A stretch of DNA of 64,000 bases from Reichenbachiella agariperforans. Lineage in GTDB: Bacteria > Bacteroidota > Bacteroidia > Cytophagales > Cyclobacteriaceae. Location of the stretch: positions 174,889-238,888 of the forward strand of contig NZ_FRAA01000001.1 in the NCBI RefSeq assembly GCF_900142205.1, read 5' to 3'. Under the pieces are notes generated by a model. The model was not told where the DNA came from. It saw only the letters and a list, made by a program, of their open reading frames with translations, and searched no databases. The translations under genes were made by a program, and so were the position numbers. Positions 1-8,676 of the stretch are shown here, one piece after another. The stretch's first letter is position 1, and every line of letters starts with the position of its first letter.

Positions 1-452
1 TCTTTCATACCGTTGGACCAATCCTCCAAGTATACATTGACTTTGATCCCCATCTCTTGTGCGATCGAGACCGTCTTAGCGATATCTGCTAGATGCTCCT
101 CTAGGGTTTTCTTGAGTTGCTTTTCGCAATGCTTTCGAGAACCTTTGCATAGCAAATTAATCACATGCCCCCCTACATCCTTGATCCACTGTAGCGAGAT
201 ATCTCCGTCTACAAACCCTAATATTTCTACTGCTTCGCCGTAACCATGGACATTGGCCCAATCGAGAATCATCTTCGCCGAGCGAAACTCCCCATCTGAT
301 ACCCGCGCAGAAGCCACCTCTATCCTATCAACCTTGAGTTCGGCCAGTAGCATTTGTGCAACGCGCAACTTTTCCCCTTCGGTGAAAGACACCCCAGAAG
401 TCTGCTCCCCATCACGTAGGGTGGTATCGAGAATTTCTACTTTTCTAGACAT
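1..452 (-). CDS. 2-isopropylmalate synthase / citramalate synthase family protein, partial (N-terminus only)
   Basis: Reading leftward from ATG at 452, the frame stays open to the window edge, giving about 150 N-terminal residues. It starts MSRKVEILDTTLRDGEQ, the metal and substrate-binding signature of the DRE-TIM metallolyase family that condenses acetyl-CoA with 2-oxo acids. The nearby leuD and leuC on the same strand make a leucine-pathway 2-isopropylmalate synthase paralogue the most likely role. Citramalate or homocitrate synthase cannot be excluded, because the downstream HxH motif and regulatory domain lie outside the window. The gap to leuD (453-565) contains a hairpin repeat, so co-transcription with leuD is plausible but not certain. 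Confidence 0.85.
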   Translation of the reverse strand, partial: MSRKVEILDTTLRDGEQTSGVSFTEGEKLRVAQMLLAELKVDRIEVASARVSDGEFRSAKMILDWANVHGYGEAVEILGFVDGDISLQWIKDVGGHVINLLCKGSRKHCEKQLKKTLEEHLADIAKTVSIAQEMGIKVNVYLEDWSNGMK

Positions 453-499
453 GGATACAAATTAAGCACCTAACAATACGCAAGTGCAGCGACTCATTT

Positions 500-562
500 T
501 GACAAAAGGAGAAATCCAAAACACCTATTGCTTTAGATTTCTCCTTCGTCGAAATGACAAAA
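500..562. repeat. REP-like intergenic hairpin
   Basis: Perfect 11-bp inverted arms AAGGAGAAATC (506-516) and GATTTCTCCTT (536-546) flank a 19-nt loop. The sequence continues into CGTCGAAATGACAAAAA. GTCATTTCG...GAAATCT-type elements are a common dispersed intergenic repeat in Bacteroidota genomes. A second possible member lies near 44071. It could also terminate leuCD transcription. Confidence 0.5.
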
Positions 563-565
563 ATA

Positions 566-1162
566 TTATAAAGGCAGTTCTTTGGCGAACTCTACGATCT
601 CACCTTTGATGTTTTGTAGATAATCGATATCATCAAAACCATTGAGCATGTTGCCCTTCTTGTAACTATTGATATCAAAGCTTTCTGACTCGCCAGTAGA
701 CACAAGTGTGACTGTTTGAGCAGGAAGGTCCACTTTGATCTCAGCTTTAGGATCTGCTTCGATGGCCTTGAATATTTTGTCCAAAAACTCCGCGCTCACC
801 TGTACAGGCAACACGCCGATATTCAAACAGTTGCCCTTGAAAATATCTGCAAAGAAACTTGAGATCACACATCTGAATCCATAATCGTACACCGACCATG
901 CCGCGTGCTCTCTCGACGATCCTGAACCGAAGTTCTTGCCACCTACTAGGATCTGTCCTGAATAAGTCGGGTTGTTGAGAACGAAATCCTGCTTAGGACT
1001 ACCGTCCGTATTGTATCTCCAGTCTCTGAACAAGTTATCACCGAACCCTACACGCTCGGTCGCTTTCAAGAATCTCGCTGGAATAATTTGGTCAGTATCC
1101 ACATTTTCGATTGGCAATGGAACTGCACTACTTGTCAATATTTCGAATTTATCGTATGCCAT
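566..1162 (-). CDS. leuD: 3-isopropylmalate dehydratase small subunit
   Basis: This 198-residue protein has the normal length of LeuD, the swivelling domain that pairs with LeuC to isomerise 2-isopropylmalate to 3-isopropylmalate in leucine synthesis. Visible family motifs are NVDTDQIIPARFLK near residue 20 and GKNFGSGSSREHAAW near residue 75, the segment that contacts substrate beside the LeuC iron-sulphur cluster. It follows leuC on the same strand, but the two are separated by about 450 nt that hold a broken four-helix-bundle gene, instead of the usual tight spacing. It is cytoplasmic. Confidence 0.97.
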   Translation of the reverse strand: MAYDKFEILTSSAVPLPIENVDTDQIIPARFLKATERVGFGDNLFRDWRYNTDGSPKQDFVLNNPTYSGQILVGGKNFGSGSSREHAAWSVYDYGFRCVISSFFADIFKGNCLNIGVLPVQVSAEFLDKIFKAIEADPKAEIKVDLPAQTVTLVSTGESESFDINSYKKGNMLNGFDDIDYLQNIKGEIVEFAKELPL

Positions 1163-1214
1163 ATTTATTTACTTTGGGTGTCGGGCTACTCGCTGTACGC
1201 AAATCGCTAAACGC

Positions 1215-1566
1215 CTATTTTATCTTATTAATCAAGTTATACAAACTCCTTTTGACCTGATTGACTATATCAAAAAGAGCATCATAATCCTTTTCATTCA
1301 AATATTTCAAATCTTTACTCAAGAGTAAAAAATATTCTAATTCAGATGCCGACCCTTTGGCTATTACCAAATAACGAGCGAATTCTTTATCACTATCTCT
1401 TCCACAGCCTTCACTTATGTTGGATGGGAATTGAATAAGCCGCTCTTTGCATCTGACTAACTATTCCAAACTTTTCAGCTGCAGGAAACTCCAAAGTAAC
1501 TCGGTAAATTTCAAGAGTCAACTCATGACCCAATTCCCATACCTTATACTTTCTATAATCTCTCAC
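1215..1566 (-). pseudogene. Frameshifted four-helix-bundle (S23 / 23S rRNA intervening-sequence) protein gene
   Basis: From GTG at 1566 the minus strand reads VRDYRKYKVWELGHELTLEI and continues to QMQRAAYSIP near codon 46. It then runs into a stop unless one base is removed from the GGG run at 1426-1428 (plus strand). With that correction it continues SNISEGCGRDSDKEFARYL and ends INKIK-stop at 1215. The repaired protein of about 116 residues has the full family length and its hallmarks (KVWELGHEL, R-A-x-SIPSNIxEG). This family was first found inside 23S rRNA intervening sequences and is often an orphan gene; its function is unknown. The gene sits between leuC (47 nt away) and leuD (52 nt away). 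A sequencing error in the G run is the main alternative to a true pseudogene. Confidence 0.85.
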
Positions 1567-1613
1567 TGTATGTAGTTGCAGCGTAAAGCGAATAGCGCTA
1601 AGATTAAAGCCAA

Positions 1614-3011
1614 TTAAGCAATCAACTCTCTCGGGTCGCTCACAACGCCGTTTACAGCAGAAGCAGCGGCAACTAGTGGGCTGGCCAATAGTGTTCTAGA
1701 GCCTGGCCCTTGTCTTCCTTCGAAGTTACGGTTGGACGTACTCACGGCGAGTTTACCCGCTGGCACTTTGTCATCATTCATCGCGAGACATGCCGAACAG
1801 CCTGGCTCTCTCAATTCGAAACCTGCTTCGGTCAAGATATCCAAAAGCCCTTCTTCTTTGATGGCAGCCTCTACCTTGTGTGAGCCTGGCACCAACCATG
1901 CCGTCACGTGATCAGCCTTTTTCTTTCCTTTGACGAGTTCGGCAAATGCACGAAAATCTTCGATTCTACCGTTGGTACAGCTACCAAGGAATACATAGTC
2001 GATTTTCTTACCGATCATCGAGTCTCCTTGGTTGAAATTCATGTATCCCAGTGACTTTTCGTAAGTAGACACACCGCCATCCAAGTCCGCTGCATTCGGG
2101 ATATTCTTGCTGATACCCATACCCATACCTGGATTGGTACCATAGGTAATCATCGGCTCTATATCACTCGCATCGTAGGTGTATTCTTGATCAAACGACG
2201 CGTCTGCATCTGTCTTCAAGGTCTCCCAATAAGCCATGGCTTTGTCCCACGCAGCTCCTGATGGGGTAAACTCTCTGCCTTTGACGTATTCGAAGGTAGT
2301 TTCGTCTGGTGCAATCATACCACCACGTGCTCCCATCTCAATCGATAGGTTACATACAGTCATACGACCTTCCATGGTCATGTTTTCAAACACATCTCCA
2401 GCATATTCTACGAAGTACCCTGTAGCACCAGAAGTCGTCAGTTTAGAGATGATATAAAGGGCAACGTCTTTTGGTGACACTCCTTTTTGTAGCGTACCGT
2501 TAACGTTGATTCTCATTTTCTTTGGTTTAGGCTGCATGATACACTGCGACGAGAGCACCATCTCCACCTCCGATGTACCGATACCGAAAGCGATCGCACC
2601 GAATGCACCGTGCGTAGAAGTATGCGAGTCTCCACATACGATCGTAGCACCAGGCTGAGTGATACCATACTCAGGTCCTACCACGTGTACAATACCGTTT
2701 TTCTCATGTCCCAGACCCCAGTGAGAGATCCCGTGCTCCTTGGCGTTGGTTTCCAAAGCTTGCAGTTGGCTCGCTGACAAAGGATCCTCTACAGGCAGGT
2801 GTTGGTTGATCGTTGGTGTATTGTGATCGGCTGTTGCAAAAGTTTTCTCAGGGTGTAAAACCTTCAAACCTCTATTTTTCAACCCTAGAAAAGCAACTGG
2901 ACTAGTCACTTCGTGTACCATGTGTCTATCGATAAACACAACGTCTGGTCCTCCTTCAATCTTTTTAACTACGTGCGAATCCCACACTTTGTCAAACAAC
3001 GTCTTGCCCAT
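1614..3011 (-). CDS. leuC: 3-isopropylmalate dehydratase large subunit
   Basis: This 465-residue protein is the aconitase-fold catalytic subunit of isopropylmalate isomerase. The N-terminus [15 protein letters not shown] is typical. The segment [19 protein letters not shown] is the aconitase-family signature. The cluster-ligating cysteines are visible in FLGSCTNGR and in [10 protein letters not shown]. With LeuD it converts 2-isopropylmalate to 3-isopropylmalate. It is the first gene of the leftward leucine group. A -7-like element TACCTTTG lies about 73 nt upstream of its ATG. Confidence 0.98.
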   Translation of the reverse strand: MGKTLFDKVWDSHVVKKIEGGPDVVFIDRHMVHEVTSPVAFLGLKNRGLKVLHPEKTFATADHNTPTINQHLPVEDPLSASQLQALETNAKEHGISHWGLGHEKNGIVHVVGPEYGITQPGATIVCGDSHTSTHGAFGAIAFGIGTSEVEMVLSSQCIMQPKPKKMRINVNGTLQKGVSPKDVALYIISKLTTSGATGYFVEYAGDVFENMTMEGRMTVCNLSIEMGARGGMIAPDETTFEYVKGREFTPSGAAWDKAMAYWETLKTDADASFDQEYTYDASDIEPMITYGTNPGMGMGISKNIPNAADLDGGVSTYEKSLGYMNFNQGDSMIGKKIDYVFLGSCTNGRIEDFRAFAELVKGKKKADHVTAWLVPGSHKVEAAIKEEGLLDILTEAGFELREPGCSACLAMNDDKVPAGKLAVSTSNRNFEGRQGPGSRTLLASPLVAAASAVNGVVSDPRELIA

Positions 3012-3084
3012 AATTATGAATTTTTAAAATATTAAATCAAGTCATTCGATCGGATGGTCATAATAACCACCCAAAATCGAAGCG

Positions 3085-3092
3085 CAAAGGTA
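3085..3092 (-). promoter_or_regulatory. Putative -7 promoter box of leuC
   Basis: The minus strand reads TACCTTTG, a match to the Bacteroidota -7 consensus TAnnTTTG, and predicts a 5' leader of roughly 70 nt before leuC. No convincing -33 TTTG is visible at the expected distance, so the assignment is tentative. Confidence 0.4.
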
Positions 3093-3277
3093 AGGTATTG
3101 TCTGTTATTTTAGAGGTTTAGTTCGAATAATGGCGGTGATTAAAGTGATAATTGAAATTTTGACAAAATAATCTTCTCGATTTAATGAATTTGACAAACG
3201 AGGTTCTCTATTGATTCGTTACAGAGCAAAAGCATACTAAAAACCTCAAGAACTCTAATTCTATAATTTTTGCTATG

Positions 3278-3598
3278 CTACTCGCCTGCATCTAATTCTT
3301 GGATCAGAACAAACAAACTATTCGAAAGACTCGTTACTTGATGCTTGATATTGACAGGAATATCTAACTCATCAAACTTACGCAGCAAGTATTTGGTCTC
3401 TCCCTGCTCGTACTCTACCTCCCCTTCGACTAAGACCAACTTGGTCACGTAGGGAGTTTGATGCTCGGTGAGTATTACTCCTTGCTTGAGTCCTATCCCC
3501 AATATTCTGAGGTTTTCACTTTTCTCAATGACTTTGACCACTGGTTTGTCAGATTCTAGCAATTCTGTCCAGATGGCTTGATTGACAGCTGTTTTCAT
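3278..3598 (-). CDS. Small cupin-like protein
   Basis: This 106-residue protein starts MKTAVNQAIWTELLESDKPV from the ATG at 3598. A longer open frame upstream would run entirely through the globin gene and is not credible. The pattern ILTEHQTPYVTKLVLVEGEV followed by a second beta-rich half fits a single-domain cupin of the RmlC-like fold. The globin stop codon is only 2 nt before this start, so the two genes are almost certainly co-translated. In such pairs the cupin may act in nitric-oxide or redox stress, but that is inference from the neighbour. No enzymatic activity can be assigned. Confidence 0.8.
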   Translation of the reverse strand: MKTAVNQAIWTELLESDKPVVKVIEKSENLRILGIGLKQGVILTEHQTPYVTKLVLVEGEVEYEQGETKYLLRKFDELDIPVNIKHQVTSLSNSLFVLIQELDAGE

Positions 3599-3600
3599 AG

Positions 3601-4002
3601 TTACTGTGGGGATTGGGCTTGCCTCGCCTGAAACAAGCGCATGAATGTAATGTGTGCCACGTTTCGTGCTCGTTCTTTGGCAAGAATCGCCTTCTCTCCT
3701 TCGAACAGTGCGTCCAAGGTCTCGAACCACAGTTGCAACCAATGTCCAAAATGATCTTGAGAGATCGAATGATCGTATTTTTCATCAACCTCTAGGTGCG
3801 CCCGCATCGGGTTACCCTGAAACTTCTGCACATAAAACAAGTTGGTTTCCCAAAAATCAGCCAGCTTGGCTAGATGCTCTGGCCAATCCTGAATCACTCC
3901 ATTAAATATCGGGCCCAACATCTCGTGTTGCCTTACTTTTCCATAGAATGTATTGACCAGTAACTCTAGGTCGGATCGAGTGGAAATATCTTGTTTTGAC
4001 AT
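3601..4002 (-). CDS. Group III truncated haemoglobin
   Basis: The 133-residue sequence fits the group III (P) truncated haemoglobins. MSKQDISTRSDLELLVNTFY is the A-B helix region, FYGKVRQHEMLGPIF precedes the distal pocket, and FWETNLFY and GNPMRAHLEV match conserved E/F-region motifs. H-G-H-W-L-Q-L-W-F in the second half follows the proximal region. These cytoplasmic haem proteins bind O2 or NO, and their cellular role is often NO detoxification. It heads a two-gene operon with the cupin. The promoter region carries an FNR-like palindrome and a -7 box so close to the ATG that the mRNA may be leaderless. Confidence 0.93.
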   Translation of the reverse strand: MSKQDISTRSDLELLVNTFYGKVRQHEMLGPIFNGVIQDWPEHLAKLADFWETNLFYVQKFQGNPMRAHLEVDEKYDHSISQDHFGHWLQLWFETLDALFEGEKAILAKERARNVAHITFMRLFQARQAQSPQ

Positions 4003-4006
4003 GAAA

Positions 4007-4014
4007 CAAATATA
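4007..4014 (-). promoter_or_regulatory. Putative -7 box of globin-cupin operon (near-leaderless)
   Basis: The minus strand reads TATATTTG, a perfect TAnnTTTG match, ending 5 nt before the globin ATG at 4002. Initiation at the usual distance would fall on or within 1-3 nt of the start codon. No -33 TTTG is visible upstream, which suggests dependence on an activator. Confidence 0.5.
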
Positions 4015-4036
4015 GATCAGTAGATGCCCAGAAAAA

Positions 4037-4050
4037 ATGATCTAAATCAT
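4037..4050. promoter_or_regulatory. FNR/CRP-family operator candidate
   Basis: The perfect palindrome ATGAT-CTAA-ATCAT matches the FNR-type core TGAT-N4-ATCA. Its centre (4043.5) is 41.5 bp from the globin start codon, the classical class II activator distance if transcription starts at the A of the ATG. Confidence 0.5.
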
Positions 4051-4201
4051 AACTGGAGAAGATTTTTATAGACTAAGGACAACCTTGTACAAAAATATAA
4101 GTCTGTAAAGGTGGGCTTGGGCTCGACTTCTGATCGAGAAGTAAACCTTCGCTCATTTCTCTTTCGAGGAACTAACACGTATTACAATCTAAAAGCATTC
4201 T

Positions 4202-4915
4202 ATGAGATCAATAGAAAACAAAGTAGCCCTCATCACAGGAGGCACCAAAGGAATAGGATACGGTATCGCCGAAGCGATGCTGAAAGCAAACATGAAAGTC
4301 GCCATCACGGGCAGAACGCAAGAAGGAATCACCAACGCAATCTCTAAATTGGCTGAATATGGCGATGTAGTAGGGATCGTCGCAGATGTACGTGACGCCT
4401 CTGCCATGCGTGCAGCAGCCGATCAGGTGACCAACCAAATGGCTCAACTCGATGTAGTCATCGCCAATGCAGGTGTAGGACACTTCGGGTCAATCACCGA
4501 ATTGACAGATGAGCAGTGGAACGAAACGTTGGATATTAATTTAACGGGAGTATTCAATACCGTCAGGGCGTCTATTCCAGCACTCAAAGAAACGAAGGGA
4601 TACATCTTCACCATTGCGAGTTTGGCTGGCGCCAACTTCTTCGCCAAAGGCTCTGCTTACAACGCGAGCAAGTTTGGGCTGGTAGGCTTCACCCAAGCCA
4701 TGATGCTAGACCTCCGTCACGAAGGCATCAATGTATCAACGATCATGCCCGGCTCTGTGGCTACCTACTTCAACAACCACACGCCTAACGAAGAGGATCA
4801 TTGGAAAATACAGATCGAAGACCTTGGACAAATGGTAGTTGACATGCTAAAATTAGACCCTAGAACTCTCCCTTCCAAAATAGAAGTGAGACCAAGTCAG
4901 CCTCCAGTAAAATAG
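4202..4915 (+). CDS. SDR family NAD(P)-dependent oxidoreductase
   Basis: This 237-residue protein has the layout of a classical short-chain dehydrogenase/reductase. The Rossmann glycine motif TGGTKGIGYGIAE is at residues 12-24. The structural motif NAGVG follows near residue 90. The catalytic serine is in FTIASLAG and the Tyr-x-x-x-Lys pair in SAYNASKFG. It lacks a signal peptide and should be cytoplasmic. The substrate cannot be deduced. Annotation as a 3-ketoacyl-ACP reductase-like SDR would be over-specific. It is transcribed divergently from the globin operon and ends at a strong bidirectional terminator. Confidence 0.93.
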   Translation: MRSIENKVALITGGTKGIGYGIAEAMLKANMKVAITGRTQEGITNAISKLAEYGDVVGIVADVRDASAMRAAADQVTNQMAQLDVVIANAGVGHFGSITELTDEQWNETLDINLTGVFNTVRASIPALKETKGYIFTIASLAGANFFAKGSAYNASKFGLVGFTQAMMLDLRHEGINVSTIMPGSVATYFNNHTPNEEDHWKIQIEDLGQMVVDMLKLDPRTLPSKIEVRPSQPPVK

Positions 4916-4938
4916 TATTGAATACTGTCTATTAAGAT

Positions 4939-4980
4939 AAAACGCCTCATGTCAAAGTGAAACTTTACATGAGGCGTTTT
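4939..4980. terminator. Bidirectional terminator between SDR and DUF4625 genes
   Basis: Perfect 14-nt arms AAAACGCCTCATGT and ACATGAGGCGTTTT, with an inner AAAGT/ACTTT stem, are flanked by A and T runs. It serves both convergent genes. Confidence 0.9.
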
Positions 4981-5019
4981 TAGCTTGTATCAACAAGCCA
5001 CTAATCAGCTGCTTTCGAA

Positions 5020-5847
5020 TCAATCGAAATGAATGGCAATCTGATGGTAAGAACTGTTGCCATCCTCGTCTAGTGCCGTTATCATTAGGTAGAGATGCTC
5101 TCCCTCCTCCAACTCATCCAGATCCGATTGTGTTATCACTATATTAGCATCAGCTAATAAAGACTGTATCGTAACACTAGTCTCTCCTTCCACTTCGAAC
5201 TCCTGATCAAAAATAGCTTCATCCAAAACTCTGGCATGTTCGTGATCATGTTCCTCGATCTCTTCCGCATGACCTACTTCGATATCTACATGATCTAAAG
5301 TCCCAGACTGATCTTCGATCAATCCATAAAACTGAATTGTCTCGCCTACAACAGCCTCGTACTCCTCTACTTCTTCTCCTGTAGCATCCTGAAAATGCAC
5401 CAATGGCATCTGATCATTCGTAATCCAAATCTGACGTTCTATCGCTGACCCATCTGCAAAACTAGTGGAATTGCCCGTCGCATCGATAGCTTGCACTATG
5501 AAGTGATATGGACCAGCAGTGGCATCAGCATCAATATCAATCTCTACATCAATCTCTGCCGTAGCTCCTTCTACTACATAACTTTGGTCAAAAGCAAATG
5601 CTGACAATGTTCTTCCATGCGTATGATCATCAAAATCATCGTGAATGGTAATATTATAACTTGCCAGACCTTCATTATCTGAGACCTCTCCGTGCGCATG
5701 AATTTCACCGCCAGCTGCAAATTGCTCACCCGACTCAGGCTCCTCTACTTCTATCACCGGTGCAGTCACATCTGGTGTGTTGTCATCAGACTCACAGGCT
5801 ACTAATGCAGCTGATACAATTATTGAAAATAATAGCTTCTTGTTCAT
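5020..5847 (-). CDS. His-rich DUF4625 domain lipoprotein, probable zinc-binding surface protein
   Basis: This 275-residue lipoprotein has the lipobox LVAC, with Cys18 as the anchor. Two DUF4625-type beta-sandwich units follow, about 27-140 and 145-275. Each opens with a proline/acid-rich strand and contains a metal-ligand-like cluster: HDDFDDHTHGR in the first, GHAEEIEEHDHEHAR in the second. The very high Asp/Glu/His content suggests divalent metal binding. It lies 21 nt after the TonB receptor stop and is the third gene of a Fur-family/TonB receptor/lipoprotein operon. This context makes zinc capture at the outer membrane the best guess; the metal is inferred, not shown. It ends at the shared terminator. 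Confidence 0.85.
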   Translation of the reverse strand: MNKKLLFSIIVSAALVACESDDNTPDVTAPVIEVEEPESGEQFAAGGEIHAHGEVSDNEGLASYNITIHDDFDDHTHGRTLSAFAFDQSYVVEGATAEIDVEIDIDADATAGPYHFIVQAIDATGNSTSFADGSAIERQIWITNDQMPLVHFQDATGEEVEEYEAVVGETIQFYGLIEDQSGTLDHVDIEVGHAEEIEEHDHEHARVLDEAIFDQEFEVEGETSVTIQSLLADANIVITQSDLDELEEGEHLYLMITALDEDGNSSYHQIAIHFD

Positions 5848-5868
5848 TATTTTATGTTTGTTTAGTGA

Positions 5869-8241
5869 TTATTTACTTCCAATAGGGACATGGAGTGAAA
5901 CGGTAAAATTTCGTCCCTGCTCTGGTAGATTCAACAGTCGATATCTACTCAGATGATTCCAATATTTCTGATCCAATAGGTTATTCGCGCTCACAAAGAG
6001 GTTTGCTTCTGTAAAACCCAAAGAAATAGTCGCTCCTAAGTTTGCCCCCATAGTAAAGTACCCTTCTGTACTTCTCTCGTTTCGATCTACACGCTTTTGA
6101 TCCAAAACCCATTTTCCATTAAGTCCAAAACTCATGCTACTCAGTATATACTGACCTAGCTCCCACTCATAATCTATATCCGAATACAAAGACGGTGGAG
6201 GTGTCAACGGCAGTGGTAGATAGGTATCCAGATTATAATTGTAGATATATTCTGCTGCCAGCTTCCAATGCAACGCATCGATCGGATGGTACTCTACCGC
6301 CAGCTCCGTTCCTGCAAAAAAAGTATCATGCTGTTTATACTGGTACACTTGTGTGCTCTCATAAAATGCATCTGGATCCAAATTATTGGAGAACAATGCG
6401 GAAGGCGCTAAATAAATGTAGTCCAAGAAGTACGACACATAGGGTGTCACAACCAGGCTGAAATTAGATCGCAAATAGCTCAAACTAACATCTGTTTGAA
6501 TTCCTCTCTCAGAGCTTAAGTTTTCATCTCCAATTTCATGTCTAAAAGTACCATGATGTATCCCGTTGATACTCATCTCTGTGGCGGTGGGCACCTTGTA
6601 ACTCGTCCCTACATTCAGTTTCGCATTGAACTGCATCGTAGGATAGTAGGACACCCCCAAAGAAGCCGAATAATTTAGAAACGACTTGTCTATCGCAGCG
6701 TTCCTCTCATAGTATCGATCGACATCTTGGTTTGTGTCATAGATGGGCTGTCGGTAGCTGTCAATGTTACGATTGGCATAGTCTAGGCGCAGGCCTCCCG
6801 TCAGGGTCAACTGATCATACCAACTATGCTCCTCATAGATATATGCTCCCAGAGACGAAGACTTAAAATCAGGAATCAAATGCTCAAAACCACCTTTTCG
6901 ATTGATTTGGTATTGCCCCTGCACACCGAATATTCTACTATGATTAGGACGCTTGTGCAAAAAATATCGTCCGTTGAGCGTAAAGGTCTGTAGTGCCAAA
7001 CGCAGCGCCAAATCATCATCCCCTATCACAACTTGCCCCGTATGAGGATTGGAAATCTCTTTCCTTAAGTTGTACTGATAGCCCAGATCCAACTCTAACC
7101 AATTCTGTCCCAACAGCACGTTAGTATTGGATATTACCTTGAAGTGGTTGGTCTCCTGCCGTGGTTTGTCCCTATCACGACGGTCACCATCTGGCTCTAG
7201 CAATGTAGCATTGGGTATACCCACTGCTCCAGCAAACAGTCCGACTTCCTGATTGAAATTGCTAATCGTCAATGTAGAATAACCCCAGCTCTTTTTGACA
7301 CCTGTCATGAGACTAAAGTCACGTTCTCTTCCAGCGGTATTCTTGAGATGCTCGTCATAGATCGGGTAAATCGTACCGTTATAATTGAAAGACTCTGCAG
7401 GTACACGATAGTCTCCAAAATCTTGTGTACTAAATCGTAAACCATATACCCAGTCACGGTGCTTTCCTTTGACATTAGTCGACGTACCGACCAGGTGATT
7501 GTTGGTCTTGTACATCATCTGAAAAGCACCTTCTACCCCTTCCTGCTGAGGAATAGGTGGTGGCAAAATATTGATCACACCGCCTAGCCCATCAGAACCA
7601 TACATCAATGAACTAGGCCCTTTGATCACTTCTACGCGACCTGGCGCAAACATATCTATCTCCAACCCATGATCACCGCCCCATTGTTGCCCTTCTTGTT
7701 TGATTCCATGATCATTGACAATGACGCGATTAAAACTCATGCCTCGAATGACCGGTTTGGCTATCCCTACCCCAGTATTGATCGTACTCACTCCTGGTAG
7801 GTTTTCTAGTGAATTGACGAAAGAACCTTCTCTGTTTTTTAATAGATATTCTGTATCCAGTATTTCCATAGATAGTGTCTGCTCTTTAGGGCCAGTCTTG
7901 TAATAATTAGACTCCACGACCAATTCACTGAGTTCCAAAGACGTCTCTTCCAGTTTCACTACCAATAGTTTAGGTAGTTCATCTGCTCGTACCAACAACG
8001 AAACTGCCTTGTAACCTACGTAGCTAAAATGTACATGATAATTGGCACGCCGCACTTGAGCAAACGCAAAGTTCCCATCCACATCGGTAATCATGCCTAC
8101 TTCCAGTTCATGGATTTGTACTGTAGCACCAGGCAGTCCTTCTCCACTTTTAGCATCCACAACTCGTCCCCTAAAATCACCTTGTGCCCACACGGTTTGC
8201 GTAAAGGTCAAACCTAAAGCGAGCCAAAAAATGTATTTCAT
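5869..8241 (-). CDS. TonB-dependent outer-membrane receptor, probable zinc (metal) uptake
   Basis: The ATG at 8241 gives a 790-residue protein with signal peptide MKYIFWLALGLTFTQTVWAQ. A further upstream ATG at 8280 would overlap the preceding gene and is less likely. A CarboxypepD_reg-like domain (about 22-110) is followed by a plug domain with IRGMSFNRVIVNDHG and VEVIKGPSSLMYGSDGLGGV. The rest is a 22-strand barrel ending in an aromatic-rich segment. It imports a ligand using TonB energy. The Fur-family gene 10 nt upstream and the His-rich lipoprotein downstream point to zinc or another divalent metal instead of a siderophore or glycan; no SusD partner is present. Confidence 0.92.
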   Translation of the reverse strand: MKYIFWLALGLTFTQTVWAQGDFRGRVVDAKSGEGLPGATVQIHELEVGMITDVDGNFAFAQVRRANYHVHFSYVGYKAVSLLVRADELPKLLVVKLEETSLELSELVVESNYYKTGPKEQTLSMEILDTEYLLKNREGSFVNSLENLPGVSTINTGVGIAKPVIRGMSFNRVIVNDHGIKQEGQQWGGDHGLEIDMFAPGRVEVIKGPSSLMYGSDGLGGVINILPPPIPQQEGVEGAFQMMYKTNNHLVGTSTNVKGKHRDWVYGLRFSTQDFGDYRVPAESFNYNGTIYPIYDEHLKNTAGRERDFSLMTGVKKSWGYSTLTISNFNQEVGLFAGAVGIPNATLLEPDGDRRDRDKPRQETNHFKVISNTNVLLGQNWLELDLGYQYNLRKEISNPHTGQVVIGDDDLALRLALQTFTLNGRYFLHKRPNHSRIFGVQGQYQINRKGGFEHLIPDFKSSSLGAYIYEEHSWYDQLTLTGGLRLDYANRNIDSYRQPIYDTNQDVDRYYERNAAIDKSFLNYSASLGVSYYPTMQFNAKLNVGTSYKVPTATEMSINGIHHGTFRHEIGDENLSSERGIQTDVSLSYLRSNFSLVVTPYVSYFLDYIYLAPSALFSNNLDPDAFYESTQVYQYKQHDTFFAGTELAVEYHPIDALHWKLAAEYIYNYNLDTYLPLPLTPPPSLYSDIDYEWELGQYILSSMSFGLNGKWVLDQKRVDRNERSTEGYFTMGANLGATISLGFTEANLFVSANNLLDQKYWNHLSRYRLLNLPEQGRNFTVSLHVPIGSK

Positions 8242-8251
8242 GTAGACAGAT

Positions 8252-8671
8252 TTATTGATTGCAGGATTTACAAACACCATTCAAGATCATATTTGACTCC
8301 TGAATCAAATAACCAGGTATAGTCACCGTAGGCACGGTGTAATCCGACAGGCAATCTACATGACCACAACTGCTACATTTGAAATGCACATGATCATGAT
8401 GGTGTGCAGCAGGCGCACATGAATGACCACAGATGCCATAGCGTGCAATCCCTGAGTCATCTGGAATTTTATGTACGACACCCTTCTCTATGAAAGAATT
8501 CAAAGTACGAAAGAGCGTCACACGATCATAGCTTGTCAACTCATCCTCGAGATATCGAGAAGTCAAGGCATGTCCTCTAGATTTAAACAATTGGAGCACA
8601 TCTAGCCGGCAGTCCGTCACCCGCAATTGGTGATCCTTTAGTAGTTTCTTAAGCGCTGAATACTTTAGCAT
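8252..8671 (-). CDS. Fur family transcriptional regulator (Zur-like)
   Basis: The ATG at 8671 gives 139 residues, the normal length for Fur proteins. An upstream ATG at 8707 would lie inside the promoter and operator. The N-terminal winged helix contains YDRVTLFRTLNSFIEKG, matching the Fur recognition-helix region. The regulatory half contains AHHHDHVHFKCSSCGHVDCL and ends CKSCNQ, giving the two CxxC pairs of the structural zinc site and a sensing histidine cluster. It is the first gene of the receptor operon and probably represses it when metal is replete. Zur is favoured over Fur, PerR or Nur from the neighbours, not from a diagnostic residue. Confidence 0.9.
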   Translation of the reverse strand: MLKYSALKKLLKDHQLRVTDCRLDVLQLFKSRGHALTSRYLEDELTSYDRVTLFRTLNSFIEKGVVHKIPDDSGIARYGICGHSCAPAAHHHDHVHFKCSSCGHVDCLSDYTVPTVTIPGYLIQESNMILNGVCKSCNQ

Positions 8672-8676
8672 GGTGG

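Noticed and set aside
972-1328. Plus-strand open frame across the leuD promoter region
   Set aside because: It is antisense to leuD and the S23 pseudogene and has no recognisable domain.
3549-3788. Extra minus-strand frame in the globin/cupin overlap
   Set aside because: It overlaps the globin and cupin genes in another frame and has no family signature.
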